DNA of 64,000 nucleotides from an uncultured Prevotellaceae bacterium (GTDB lineage Bacteria > Bacteroidota > Bacteroidia > Bacteroidales > Bacteroidaceae). Of this stretch, positions 6,950 through 15,629 are shown piece after piece. A model generated the notes under the pieces. It had not been told where the DNA came from, did no database searches, and worked only from the letters and a program-made list of their open reading frames with translations. Where the stretch lies: positions 47,043-111,042 of the forward strand of contig ONJJ01000005.1 of assembly GCA_900318115.1 (NCBI GenBank). The letters are read 5' to 3'. The position numbers were made by a program, and so were the translations under genes. How positions within the stretch are numbered: position 1 is the stretch's first letter; every line of letters begins with the position of its first letter.

Positions 6950-8803
6950 CTATTCGTTTAATTCGTTATCTTCGTTGTTCGCTGAGGTGTCTTTGCCTTG
7001 TGTGAAGTAGTTTTTTATAGCTTTAGCCTTGGCTTCTCCGATGACTTTTGTGAGTTCATCCTCGCTTGCTTCACGGATGCGTTTCACACTTTTGAAAGCC
7101 TTCAGGAGAGCCTGCTTCGTCTTGGGACCAACGCCGGGAATAGTGTCTAATTCCGAACGCAGTTGGCTCTTGCTGCGCTTGTCTCTGTGGAAGGTGATGG
7201 CGAAGCGGTGGACCTCATCCTGGATCTGTGTGAGCAGGCGGAAGAGGGCACTGTCTTGCTTCAGAGCGATGGTCATCGGCGGGTTGCCATAGAGCAGTTC
7301 GTGGGTGCGGTGGCGGTCGTCTTTGGCCAGTCCCGCGATGGGTATTTGCAGCCCTAATTCATCTTCCACGACGGCTCTGACAACACTCATCTGGCCTGCG
7401 CCACCATCCGTGATGATGAGGTCGGGTAGGGGAGAGCCTTCTTCAACCATGCGGCTGTAGCGCCGCCTGACGACCTCCTGCATGGAGGCATAATCGTCAG
7501 GTCCCACGACCGTCTTGATGTTGTATTTCCGATAGTCGGCTTTGCTGGGCTTGCATTTCTTGAACACCACACAGCCGGCTACCGCATCGGTGCCTGATAT
7601 GTTGGAGTTGTCGAAGCACTCTATCTGGTAGGGTAGGGTAGGGAGCTGTAGGTGATCCTGTATTTCTTTCATCAGGCGGACTGCCTTCTGTTCTGGATTC
7701 AGCTTATCTTGTTGCTTCAACCGATCGACCTTGTACTGACGAACGTTCAGTTCAGACAAAGCCAGAAGTTGTCTTTTGTCACCACGCATAGGTATGGTGA
7801 TTTCCACATCGTTAAGTGGAAGTTCCACGGGGAACGGTAGCACGATTTCTTTGGCCTCTGAGCCCCAACGATCGCGCATATCCATGATACCTCTGACCAG
7901 TAGTTCCTCCTTCGTTTCATCGAGTTTCTTCTTGTATTCGAAGGTGAAAGCCTGGTTGATGGCTCCCTCCACGACATGTAGATAGTTGATGTAGGCTATG
8001 CGTTCGTCGTTGTCGATGCTGAAGACGTCGATGTTGTGGCCTGTGGACGTGATGATTTGGCTCTTTTCCTGATGTGCTGTTATCAGATCATACCTTCTTT
8101 TTATCACCTGCGCCTCTTCGAATTTCATTTCGGAGGACAGCTGCTGCATCTGTGCGAGCATCTCGCGGCGCAAAGCCGCGGTGTCTCCCTTTAAAATTCG
8201 TATAGCCGCATCGATGTATTCCATATATTCTTCGTGACTCTGATAGCCCACACATGGTCCCAAGCAATTCTTCATGTGGTATTCCAGGCAGAGTTTGTAT
8301 TTGCCGCCTTCAACCCCCTCCTTCGACATCGGCTGATGACATCGGCGAATCGGGTAGAGGTTCTTGAATAATTCCAGGAGTCCGTTGATGGTCGGGATGT
8401 GGCTATATGGCCCGAAGTACATGGCACCGCGACGATCGATGTGTCGTGTCTTGAATATGCGTGGCAAGTATTCCTTGGTGACAGCGATGCTTGGGTAGCT
8501 TTTGCCGTCTTTAAGAAGGACGTTATATCGCGGTTGGAATTGTTTGATGAGCTGGTTCTCGAGTAACAGAGCTTCTGCTTCGGTCTTGACCACCGTGTAG
8601 TGGATGTCCCATATTTTGGATACGAGAATGGCGGTCTTACGCGAGTCGTGCTCGCGGTTGAAGTAGCTGCTGACGCGTCGCTTCAGGTTCTTCGCCTTGC
8701 CGACATAGATGACCGTGCCGTGCTCGTCGAAGTACTGGTAGCTGCCGGGCGATTCCGGCAGGCGTTGCAGAATGCTCCTGATGTGTTCCTCTCGTTCGCT
8801 CAT
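6950..8803 (-). CDS. uvrC: UvrABC system protein C (excinuclease subunit)
   Basis: The 617-residue protein makes the dual incisions in nucleotide excision repair. The N-terminal GIY-YIG-type nuclease reads GSYQYF then VIYVGKAKNLKRRVSSYF. A UVR segment for UvrB contact lies near residues 205-240 (MKFEEAQVIKRRYD). The RNase H-like nuclease has ECFDNSNISG and LIITDGGAGQ with its acidic residues. The C-terminus has the HhH region TIPGVGPKTKQALLKAF. The start codon overlaps the apt stop by 4 bp (ATGA), so translation is probably coupled. Confidence 0.97.
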   Translation of the reverse strand: MSEREEHIRSILQRLPESPGSYQYFDEHGTVIYVGKAKNLKRRVSSYFNREHDSRKTAILVSKIWDIHYTVVKTEAEALLLENQLIKQFQPRYNVLLKDGKSYPSIAVTKEYLPRIFKTRHIDRRGAMYFGPYSHIPTINGLLELFKNLYPIRRCHQPMSKEGVEGGKYKLCLEYHMKNCLGPCVGYQSHEEYMEYIDAAIRILKGDTAALRREMLAQMQQLSSEMKFEEAQVIKRRYDLITAHQEKSQIITSTGHNIDVFSIDNDERIAYINYLHVVEGAINQAFTFEYKKKLDETKEELLVRGIMDMRDRWGSEAKEIVLPFPVELPLNDVEITIPMRGDKRQLLALSELNVRQYKVDRLKQQDKLNPEQKAVRLMKEIQDHLQLPTLPYQIECFDNSNISGTDAVAGCVVFKKCKPSKADYRKYNIKTVVGPDDYASMQEVVRRRYSRMVEEGSPLPDLIITDGGAGQMSVVRAVVEDELGLQIPIAGLAKDDRHRTHELLYGNPPMTIALKQDSALFRLLTQIQDEVHRFAITFHRDKRSKSQLRSELDTIPGVGPKTKQALLKAFKSVKRIREASEDELTKVIGEAKAKAIKNYFTQGKDTSANNEDNELNE

Positions 8804-9333
8804 TCGATCTTGATTAGTGTCGTTATCTCTGCGTCTTCAGGGAATACGCTGCGTCCATGCAGACCCTCGATGGAGAGCTCAATGATAAAGTTGATGAAGG
8901 TCTGCTTAGGATTGAATTTCTTCACCAAGTGGTAGGCTGCGAGCATCGAGCCTCCCGTGGCGAGCAGGTCGTCGTGGATAAGAACTACATCCTTTTCCGA
9001 GATGGCGTCCGCATGGATTTCTATGGTGTCCTTGCCGTATTCCTTCATGTAGGTTTCCTGCAAGGTTTCTGCTGGCAGTTTGCCCGGCTTCCTGCACATG
9101 ACAAATCCTGCTCCAAGCCTATAGGCCAATGCGGCTCCTACGACGAAGCCTCGGCTCTCGATGCCCACCACTTTCGTTATGCCTTTGTCTTTGTATAGGT
9201 CATACAGTTCATTGACCATAATCTTTAGGCACTTCGGGTTTTTGTAGAGCGTGCTTACATCTTTAAATTGTATCCCAGGGATGGGGAAGTCGGGCACATT
9301 TCTCAGATTCTTTAAGAGTGTTTCGTTGTTCAT
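8800..9333 (-). CDS. apt: Adenine phosphoribosyltransferase
   Basis: The 177-residue protein converts adenine plus PRPP to AMP. It begins with LRNVPDFPIPGIQFKDVS, has the substrate-loop GIESRGFVVGAALAYRL, and the PRPP-binding motif VVLIHDDLLATGGSM. The length is typical. It lies 48 bp downstream of mnmG and overlaps uvrC by 4 bp on the same strand. Confidence 0.96.
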   Translation of the reverse strand: MNNETLLKNLRNVPDFPIPGIQFKDVSTLYKNPKCLKIMVNELYDLYKDKGITKVVGIESRGFVVGAALAYRLGAGFVMCRKPGKLPAETLQETYMKEYGKDTIEIHADAISEKDVVLIHDDLLATGGSMLAAYHLVKKFNPKQTFINFIIELSIEGLHGRSVFPEDAEITTLIKIE

Positions 9334-9368
9334 TTTAAGGGTGTTGCTTGTTTATAGTTATGATTTAG

Positions 9369-9382
9369 GTTTCACGTGGAAC
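9369..9382. promoter_or_regulatory. parS-like ParB binding site
   Basis: GTTTCACGTGGAAC is, on the other strand, GTTCCACGTGAAAC, the exact 14-bp core of the widely conserved chromosomal parS palindrome. The two outer bases do not match the full 16-mer. It overlaps the first base of the mnmG stop codon and lies in the 48-bp gap before apt. mnmG (gidA) lies near the replication origin in many bacteria, which fits a centromere-like site, but ParB binding here is inference. Confidence 0.7.
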
Positions 9383-11292
9383 TATCTTCCGAGCAGTACC
9401 AACAGGACGTTGATGTCAGATGGTGAAACGCCGGGAATGCGTGAGGCTTGTGCCAGCGTCTCCGGGTCGTGCGAGATGAGCTTCTGTCGTCCTTCGGTGG
9501 AGATGGATTGGAGCGTGGAATAGTCGAACCGGCCTCGGATGCGAATGTTCTCCAAGCGGTGCATCTTCTCTGCTTGCTCGACCTCGCGCTGGATGTAGCC
9601 GCTGTACTTGATTTGTATTTCGGCTTCCTCTACAATTTCGGAGCGCCGTTCTTGAATCTTGTCCAGGAACTCACGCAGTCGAGGAAGGGCAGGGGAGATG
9701 GCGTCAATCGTCAGCTGCGGGCGTCCCAAGAGTTCCATCAGTTTGCACCCGCGAGTGAGCGGTGCGGTGCCCAGCTGCTCGAGCAGCGCGTTCACGTCCT
9801 GCATCTTCACGGAATAGCCATCAGCGAAGTCGATGATTCGCTGGACGGCAGCCTCTTTCTTTTCGAAGCCGTGCAGCCTTCCGCTGCTGGCCAGACCCAT
9901 ATCGAACCCGGTGCGTGTCAGGCGGGCGTCGGCGTTGTCCTGGCGTAGCAGGATGCGATATTCGGCTCGGGAAGTGAACATGCGGTAGGGTTCGTCCACA
10001 CCCTTGCAGACGAGGTCATCGATGAGGACTCCGATGTAGGCTTCGTCGCGCTTCAGCACGAGCGGCTCCTGATTGGTGCAGTGGCGGGCGGCATTGATGC
10101 CTGCAACGAGACCTTGTCCGGCAGCTTCCTCATAACCTGTGGTACCGTTAACTTGACCTGCCAGATAGAGGCCGCTGATGATTCTGGATTCCAGCGAATG
10201 GTGCAACTGTGTGGGGTCAAAGAAGTCGTATTCGATGGCATAGCCGGGACGATAGATTTCGAGGTTGCGGAAGGCAGGAATGAGGCGAAGGGCCTCGATC
10301 TGCACGTTGATGGGCAGGGAGGAAGAGAAGCCGTTGAGATAATATTCCTGGGTGTTCGTGCCTTCGGGCTCGAGGAAGAGCTGGTGCTGATCCTTGTCGG
10401 GGAAGGTGACGAGCTTTGTTTCGATGCTGGGACAATAGCGGGGGCCTATGCTCTGGATTTGTCCATTGTAGAGTGGGGAGTCAGGGAGACCAGCGCGCAG
10501 TCGTTCGTGAACTGCTTCGTTGGTGTAGGTGATCCAGCAGGGGAGTTGGGGGAGGCTGCATGACTCTCTTTGAGCACGAGCCTGAAGAGCGGGCGAGGCT
10601 TCCTCTTCATAGTACGAGAATCTCCGTCCCTCAGTGTCGCCAGGTTGCTCGGTCATGAGGGAGAAGTCCACGGAGCGGGCGTCGATGCGGACGGGGGTGC
10701 CTGTCTTCATGCGAGCTACGCGCAGGCCGTGCTGGGCTATGCTTTCCGAGAGTTCCAGAGAAGGAGGTTCTGCACAACGTCCCCCGGGAAGCTGTACGCG
10801 ACCGATGTGCATCAGGCCGTTGAGGAAGGTGCCGGCGGTGAGGACTATGCTCTTAGCCTTGAAGGTCATGCCCAGATAGGTCTCCACGCCTATGGCGACC
10901 TTGTCTTTCGTAAGGAGCCGGCGCACTTGGTCCTGCCAGATATGCAGGTTGGGCGTGTTCTCCAGCACCTCGCGCCAAGCCCAGATGAACTTAGCTCGGT
11001 CACATTGAGCACGTGGACTCCACATGGCAGGTCCCTTGGAGCGATTGAGCATACGGAACTGGATGCTGGTGGCGTCGGTAACGTGTCCCATGGCACCTCC
11101 GAGTGCATCTATTTCTCTGACAATCTGCCCCTTAGCAATTCCGCCTACGGCAGGATTACAGGACATCTGCGCTATCTTGTTCATATCCATAGTGATGAGC
11201 AGAGTGCGCGCACCTATTTGCGCTGCAGCATGTGCTGCCTCGCATCCGGCGTGACCTGCTCCAATCACGATGACGTCATAATTCAGTTCCAC
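9382..11292 (-). CDS. mnmG: tRNA uridine-5-carboxymethylaminomethyl modification enzyme MnmG (GidA)
   Basis: The 636-residue FAD enzyme works with MnmE to modify U34 of several tRNAs. The FAD-binding start is DVIVIGAGHAGCEAAHA, followed by QMSCNPAVGGIAKGQ and the later LAGQVNGTTGYEEAAGQG. The C-terminal helical region that contacts MnmE and tRNA is present. The start codon is GTG at 11292; the family N-terminus aligns from there and no ATG lies just upstream in frame. No mnmE is in the window. Confidence 0.97.
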   Translation of the reverse strand: MELNYDVIVIGAGHAGCEAAHAAAQIGARTLLITMDMNKIAQMSCNPAVGGIAKGQIVREIDALGGAMGHVTDATSIQFRMLNRSKGPAMWSPRAQCDRAKFIWAWREVLENTPNLHIWQDQVRRLLTKDKVAIGVETYLGMTFKAKSIVLTAGTFLNGLMHIGRVQLPGGRCAEPPSLELSESIAQHGLRVARMKTGTPVRIDARSVDFSLMTEQPGDTEGRRFSYYEEEASPALQARAQRESCSLPQLPCWITYTNEAVHERLRAGLPDSPLYNGQIQSIGPRYCPSIETKLVTFPDKDQHQLFLEPEGTNTQEYYLNGFSSSLPINVQIEALRLIPAFRNLEIYRPGYAIEYDFFDPTQLHHSLESRIISGLYLAGQVNGTTGYEEAAGQGLVAGINAARHCTNQEPLVLKRDEAYIGVLIDDLVCKGVDEPYRMFTSRAEYRILLRQDNADARLTRTGFDMGLASSGRLHGFEKKEAAVQRIIDFADGYSVKMQDVNALLEQLGTAPLTRGCKLMELLGRPQLTIDAISPALPRLREFLDKIQERRSEIVEEAEIQIKYSGYIQREVEQAEKMHRLENIRIRGRFDYSTLQSISTEGRQKLISHDPETLAQASRIPGVSPSDINVLLVLLGR

Positions 11293-11449
11293 GGAAGTTG
11301 CTCTTTTTCAGTTTCACGGCGCGAAGATACATTAATTCTGCGAGAGAAAAAAAAGTTTCCGCGAAAAACTATCGATACATTCCTATTTCGACCTCGGAAA
11401 AGGCCGTAGGCGGCAGTTTTGTTGGCTCTCTGGAGTCTTGAGATGATGG

Positions 11450-12052
11450 TCAGTCATCTTGCTTAGGCATTGAAAACTCGCATCCGCAATAGAGCTGGTT
11501 GTAGAAAGCATATTCTTTCAGCAGTTGGTTGCGCCGTTCCTGCAATCCGCCCTTGCGCCAGTTCTGTGCCCAGAAGTGTGAGCCGGCAACGGATTCTTCT
11601 GCCCGATGTCCAGCTAACTCTATCTGGTCCAGACGTTTCCAGCGTGAGGAGGCCAGAGTGGTCGTGAAGACGTTGATTCCCAGTTCCACGGCTTTCTTTG
11701 CAGCAACCTGAAGCCGAATGTCGAAGCAGCGTTGGCAGCGCAACCCTCGCTCCGGTTCATTCTCTAATCCACAGACTCCCCTGAGCCATTCGTCGTGGTC
11801 CCAGTCGGCGTCTATCCATTTGATTCCCAGACTCTCGGCGTGGCGCTTGCTCTCGGCCTTGCGCGTCTCATATTCCTGACGGGGGAAGATATTCGGGTTG
11901 AAGTAGAAGATGGTTGGATGCACACCCACGTTCAGCATCCATTCCACGATGGCGCTGCTGCAGGGAGCGCAACAGGCATGCAGCAACACTTGCTCCACTC
12001 CTTCTGGCACCTCAATGCCCCGTCCGTAGATCACTTCGCAGTTCGTATTCAT
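11450..12052 (-). CDS. queH: Epoxyqueuosine reductase QueH
   Basis: The 200-residue protein catalyses the last step of queuosine synthesis in tRNA (epoxyQ to Q), as a non-B12 alternative to QueG. Family cysteines are visible: LLHACCAPCSSA near the N-terminus, RCQRCFDIRL in the middle, and YCGCEFS near the end. The ATG at 12052 (MNTNCEVIYGRG) is chosen; an open frame continues about 90 codons upstream but its peptide lies over the preceding hydrolase gene and is not QueH-like. It follows an SGNH hydrolase gene on the same strand, 35 bp away. Confidence 0.93.
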   Translation of the reverse strand: MNTNCEVIYGRGIEVPEGVEQVLLHACCAPCSSAIVEWMLNVGVHPTIFYFNPNIFPRQEYETRKAESKRHAESLGIKWIDADWDHDEWLRGVCGLENEPERGLRCQRCFDIRLQVAAKKAVELGINVFTTTLASSRWKRLDQIELAGHRAEESVAGSHFWAQNWRKGGLQERRNQLLKEYAFYNQLYCGCEFSMPKQDD

Positions 12053-12087
12053 TATCCTATGCGATATGTTTCCTGTAGGTTGACTAC

Positions 12088-13218
12088 TTATTTGGCAAAG
12101 CTCTTCTGATGTTTTTCCTGAGGGAATATCTCGCGGAGCTTCTTGATGTAGGCGTCGGCGTACTGCCGCATGCCGAGGTCGTTGGGATGAATACCCTCGA
12201 CCATGGTATCTTGTGTGAATCCCAGTTCCTCGTGCGTGAGGAGGTAGAGCCCCTGCATACCCTTTGCTTTCAGGGCTTCGAAGGCACGACGCTGTTCGGC
12301 ATTGGAGTGAGAATACCAATCCTTGGACTGCTGGGAACTGGCTCCGTTGGCGTAGTTATGTTCCACGAAGAGGATGGGTGCCTGGCTCCTGGCCCGCAGA
12401 ATCTCTGCTCCCCTGATCAGTCGGTCATAGACGAACTCCGTGCGTTCCGTGGCCATATTGGGCAGGCAGTCGATGATGAACAACTTGGCATCGATTTCCG
12501 CGAGGAAGTTGAAGACCTCCTCCTCGATGAGCCCGTTGCCGGAGAAAGCCAGGTTGATTATGGGGTAGGCGGTCTCGCGATGAACGATGTTGGTCCACGC
12601 CATGCCCGTCCTCGATGCACAGGCTCCTTGTGCGATGGACGTCCCGTACACCACAATAGGTTGTTCCCGCGAGCAGGGGATGAAGTTGATTTCGCACTCC
12701 TCGGGCACACCCACTTCCATCCACTTTACTTCGTTGTACAGCGGCAGGAAGAGTTCGTAGTCGTAGCCTCGTTCCTTTCCTGTGAAGTAGGTGAGGTCCT
12801 TGAACTCGTAGTTGATGGTGTCCTTGAACGAGAGGTTGAATTTGCTGGCACACCAGCGGAGGTTGCCTTCGGCATCGGTGGCATAGAGGTCCAGACCGGA
12901 GACGCCCGTGGTGGGCATGTGGAACATATTCAGTCCGCCGCTGACCTGGTAGCGCACTTTGATGCTGGGGGCGTTGGTGTGAAACACCAGCGAGAGTCCT
13001 GCCGACTGACGCGAGAGGTTCCAGACAGCCTTTCGCACAACGTTCTCTGCCCGTGTCGGCAGTCGGTGGTAGTTATCCTGCAGTTCGTTGTGCCACCACC
13101 GGCCGTGGACGATGGCTTCGCCTTGCGTCAGGGGATTCACCCACTTGGTCTGCGCGCAGAGAGGCAGCATGGGGACAATCGTCAATAGTACGACGAGTAG
13201 GATATTGCGTATCATCAT
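12088..13218 (-). CDS. Secreted SGNH/GDSL-type hydrolase
   Basis: The 376-residue protein begins with a signal peptide (hydrophobic run ending LPLCAQ). A beta-rich N-terminal domain of about 150 residues comes first, as in Bacteroidetes carbohydrate-esterase-like SGNH proteins. The hydrolase part has block I GTSIAQGACASRTG with the nucleophile Ser, block III NLAFSGNG, and the C-terminal Asp-His pair in EGIHPNDLGM. It probably acts on an acylated glycan or peptide in the periplasm; the substrate is not known. It follows the purple-acid-phosphatase-like gene after 116 bp on the same strand. Confidence 0.85.
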   Translation of the reverse strand: MMIRNILLVVLLTIVPMLPLCAQTKWVNPLTQGEAIVHGRWWHNELQDNYHRLPTRAENVVRKAVWNLSRQSAGLSLVFHTNAPSIKVRYQVSGGLNMFHMPTTGVSGLDLYATDAEGNLRWCASKFNLSFKDTINYEFKDLTYFTGKERGYDYELFLPLYNEVKWMEVGVPEECEINFIPCSREQPIVVYGTSIAQGACASRTGMAWTNIVHRETAYPIINLAFSGNGLIEEEVFNFLAEIDAKLFIIDCLPNMATERTEFVYDRLIRGAEILRARSQAPILFVEHNYANGASSQQSKDWYSHSNAEQRRAFEALKAKGMQGLYLLTHEELGFTQDTMVEGIHPNDLGMRQYADAYIKKLREIFPQEKHQKSFAK

Positions 13219-13334
13219 ATTATCTTTTTGTTTCTTAATTGTTTCTTATCGGCAACCTTGGTTTTGCCATCGTGGTTTCCAGATTGCTTTTAGTGTTCTT
13301 CTTGCTTTGTTTCTTTTGTAGCTCCCGGGGGATG

Positions 13335-14756
13335 TTATGCCTTGTCTCTTTTCCTTTTTTTCTTCTGGCGTATCGCTCTGGGTGCAATGGCCAGAGCCTG
13401 CTGCACGTTTCCGCTGAGGAGGTTGTGGATGGTGATGTGGAGCTGCGCGTCATGCACCTCGCCCTCTATGACGGTGGGGTAGAGGCGCGGGTTCTTCTTG
13501 CCGCCTTCTTCCCCCATTTCCGGTCCTCCGCCAACGAGTTGCGCCCACGGACGTTCGGGTGTGGGGGCAAAGTACTGGTAGCGATGTTGGTGGGCGGTGA
13601 TGATGAGCTGGCAGCGGGCTTCTTCGAGCAGGGGCACCCACATTTCTGCACAGGTACGTTGCCACATGGCAAAATCTGTATTGTATTTGGGGTCCTTATC
13701 GGCAGGTGCTATGTCGCCGGGGTTGTGCTTGGGATTGTCGTCGAAGAGTGGTATGTGACAGAAAGCCACGAGGTATGGGGCGCTTGCGATTTCGGGGCGC
13801 TGAAGGGCATCGCGCAGCCATGCGGTCTGTGCCTCGCGGTAGGGCTTCATCTGGAAGATTCCTGCAAACTTCGGATTCGTGTCCAGTTTGTCTTCGCCCG
13901 TGTCCAGTCCTATCAGTGCCACCTCGCCCATACGGACTGCAAAGTTGCGTCCGAGGTCCCAGTCGCGCACCGTGCGCTCTTCGGGTTGGCGATACATCCA
14001 TACGCGTTCCAGGTGCCGGTTGGCCATGCCTCGGAAGTCATGGTTGCCGGGGCAGAAGAGGTAGGGCACCTGGGCGGCATAGTCCTTTCGCTCGATTTCA
14101 GGGTTGAGGAAGATGCGCATCTGTGCTTCTATGGTCTCTTCGACGTTGCTGGCATCTCCGTTCCAGACGACGCATGCCGGCGCCACCTGAGCTATCTTCT
14201 CTATGGCCAGTCCGAATGGTCGCCAGGAGGCATGAGTGTCGTTGATGACGCAGAAATGCGCTTTGGCGCCGGCTCCTGCAGTCGTGAAGTGGTACGTGTG
14301 CGTGTCTTCCTCCGTGCCCAGGTTCTTCATGCTGTAGCCTCCCTTGTACTGAATGCGGTCTGCGCCGATACGATAATAATAGGTGGTGGCTGGCTGGAGG
14401 CCTGTGATGCGCACTTGGCACACGCGGTCGCTCAGTTCCGTGGTGCGGTAGCCACCTGCCAGCACCTTGCGGGCATCGCTGAGGTCAGGCTGAAGTCCGA
14501 TGAGGACGTATCCGTTGGCGAGATCGCTGACGGCAAAGGCGATGCCTATGCTGGTCTCGGCATAATTTTGCAGCATGGGTGCCGAGGCGATGAGGCGACT
14601 CTCCGGCGTCAGGGCAGAGTCCTCTGCTCTCATGGCAGCATCCTCGGGGGCTCCTGCCGGAGACATGTTTATAAGGTTCGCTGCGCGTGAGACCTCCGCT
14701 GCACCTGCGGCAACGGAAATGATAGCGGTTTTTTTGATGAAATCTCTTCTATTCAT
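13335..14756 (-). CDS. Tat-exported purple-acid-phosphatase-like metallophosphoesterase
   Basis: The 473-residue protein starts MNRRDFIKKTAIISVAAG, a twin-arginine export signal. An Fn3-like N-terminal domain (with VRITGLQPATTYYYRIG) precedes the calcineurin-type domain. Metal ligands are visible in VINDTHAS, VWNGDASN, CPGNHDFRG, AFCHIPLF and TAHQHRYQY. The DTH and AHQH forms replace the usual GDxH and GHxH only partly, so a dinuclear site is still likely. It probably removes phosphate from organic esters in the periplasm. The gene has its own promoter. Confidence 0.87.
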   Translation of the reverse strand: MNRRDFIKKTAIISVAAGAAEVSRAANLINMSPAGAPEDAAMRAEDSALTPESRLIASAPMLQNYAETSIGIAFAVSDLANGYVLIGLQPDLSDARKVLAGGYRTTELSDRVCQVRITGLQPATTYYYRIGADRIQYKGGYSMKNLGTEEDTHTYHFTTAGAGAKAHFCVINDTHASWRPFGLAIEKIAQVAPACVVWNGDASNVEETIEAQMRIFLNPEIERKDYAAQVPYLFCPGNHDFRGMANRHLERVWMYRQPEERTVRDWDLGRNFAVRMGEVALIGLDTGEDKLDTNPKFAGIFQMKPYREAQTAWLRDALQRPEIASAPYLVAFCHIPLFDDNPKHNPGDIAPADKDPKYNTDFAMWQRTCAEMWVPLLEEARCQLIITAHQHRYQYFAPTPERPWAQLVGGGPEMGEEGGKKNPRLYPTVIEGEVHDAQLHITIHNLLSGNVQQALAIAPRAIRQKKKRKRDKA

Positions 14757-14781
14757 GGGGCTTATTGATAGTTTCTGGTCG

Positions 14782-14789
14782 CAAAGATA
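14782..14789 (-). promoter_or_regulatory. -7 box for the phosphatase-hydrolase-queH unit
   Basis: On the minus strand the sequence is TATCTTTG, 26 bp before the ATG at 14756. It is divergent from the sdh promoter. Confidence 0.6.
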
Positions 14790-14840
14790 ATCAAAAGTCC
14801 TCAGTTTGGAGGCTTTTGGGTAAACTTTTTGCTCTTTTCT

Positions 14841-14871
14841 TTTGCCGAATCGTTAAAAAGCTTTACTTTTG
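14841..14871 (+). promoter_or_regulatory. Promoter of the sdhCAB operon
   Basis: TTTG at 14841-14844 and TACTTTTG at 14864-14871 lie 19 bp apart and match the Bacteroidetes -33/-7 consensus. The ATG of sdhC is 42 bp downstream. Confidence 0.75.
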
Positions 14872-14912
14872 CGCCAAAATCTCAACTCAAAACTCTTTAA
14901 TTCTATCATTTT

Positions 14913-15599
14913 ATGTGGTTAATTGATTCATCCATCGGAAGGAAAGTCGTCATGTCCGTCACCGGTCTGGCACTGATTCTCTTCCTGACGTTCCATGCGA
15001 GCATGAACGTCGTAGCGCTCTTCAGCGCTGAGGGCTACAACATGATTTGTGAGTTCCTCGGCGCTAACTGGTATGCCGTAGTGGCAACCGTAGGTCTGGC
15101 AGCCTTGATGGCCCTGCACTTCGTCTTCGCCATCATCCTGACCATTCAGAACCGCCGTGCCCGCGGCACCGACCGCTATGAGGTCACCGCCAAGCCCGAG
15201 AAGGTCGAGTGGTACAGCCAGAACATGTTCCTCCTGGGCTGCATCGTCTGCCTGGGCCTGTGTCTTCACCTCTGGGATTTCTGGTACAACATGATGTTCG
15301 CAGAACTCTGCGACCCCATCGCCGCTGCCACGAATATTCCCTCTGCAGCCGATGGCTACGGCTGGATCGTGTACAATTTCCATGACCGTGCCGGTGCTCC
15401 TCTCTATTCGTTGCTGTACCTCGTATGGTTCTGCGCAATCTGGTTCCACATGAACCACGGCTTTTGGAGCGCTATCCAGACGCTGGGCTGGAGTGGCAAG
15501 ATCTGGCACAACCGTTGGCAGTGCATCGGCTTCATCTGGTCGTCCATCGTCGTGCTGATGTTTGCCGTCGTAGTTATTAAGTTCGCCGTTTGGGGCTAA
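14913..15599 (+). CDS. sdhC: Succinate dehydrogenase/fumarate reductase cytochrome b subunit
   Basis: The 228-residue membrane anchor carries b-type haem and passes electrons between menaquinone and the FeS subunit. Five hydrophobic segments can be seen, with histidines in TFHASMN, ALHFVFA, CLHLWDF and WFHMNHGFW placed as in the Bacteroidetes/epsilonproteobacterial di-haem type. It starts MWLIDSSIGRKVVMSVTG, the normal N-terminus. It is the first gene of a C-A-B operon; codon use here is strongly GC-ending, as expected for a highly expressed complex. Confidence 0.95.
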   Translation: MWLIDSSIGRKVVMSVTGLALILFLTFHASMNVVALFSAEGYNMICEFLGANWYAVVATVGLAALMALHFVFAIILTIQNRRARGTDRYEVTAKPEKVEWYSQNMFLLGCIVCLGLCLHLWDFWYNMMFAELCDPIAAATNIPSAADGYGWIVYNFHDRAGAPLYSLLYLVWFCAIWFHMNHGFWSAIQTLGWSGKIWHNRWQCIGFIWSSIVVLMFAVVVIKFAVWG

Positions 15600-15629
15600 C
15601 CTTTTATCAACTATTAAACCGTAATCATT

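Noticed and set aside
11450-12319. Longer start (12319) for queH
   Set aside because: The extra 89 residues overlap the upstream hydrolase gene and have no similarity to QueH; ATG 12052 gives a normal length.
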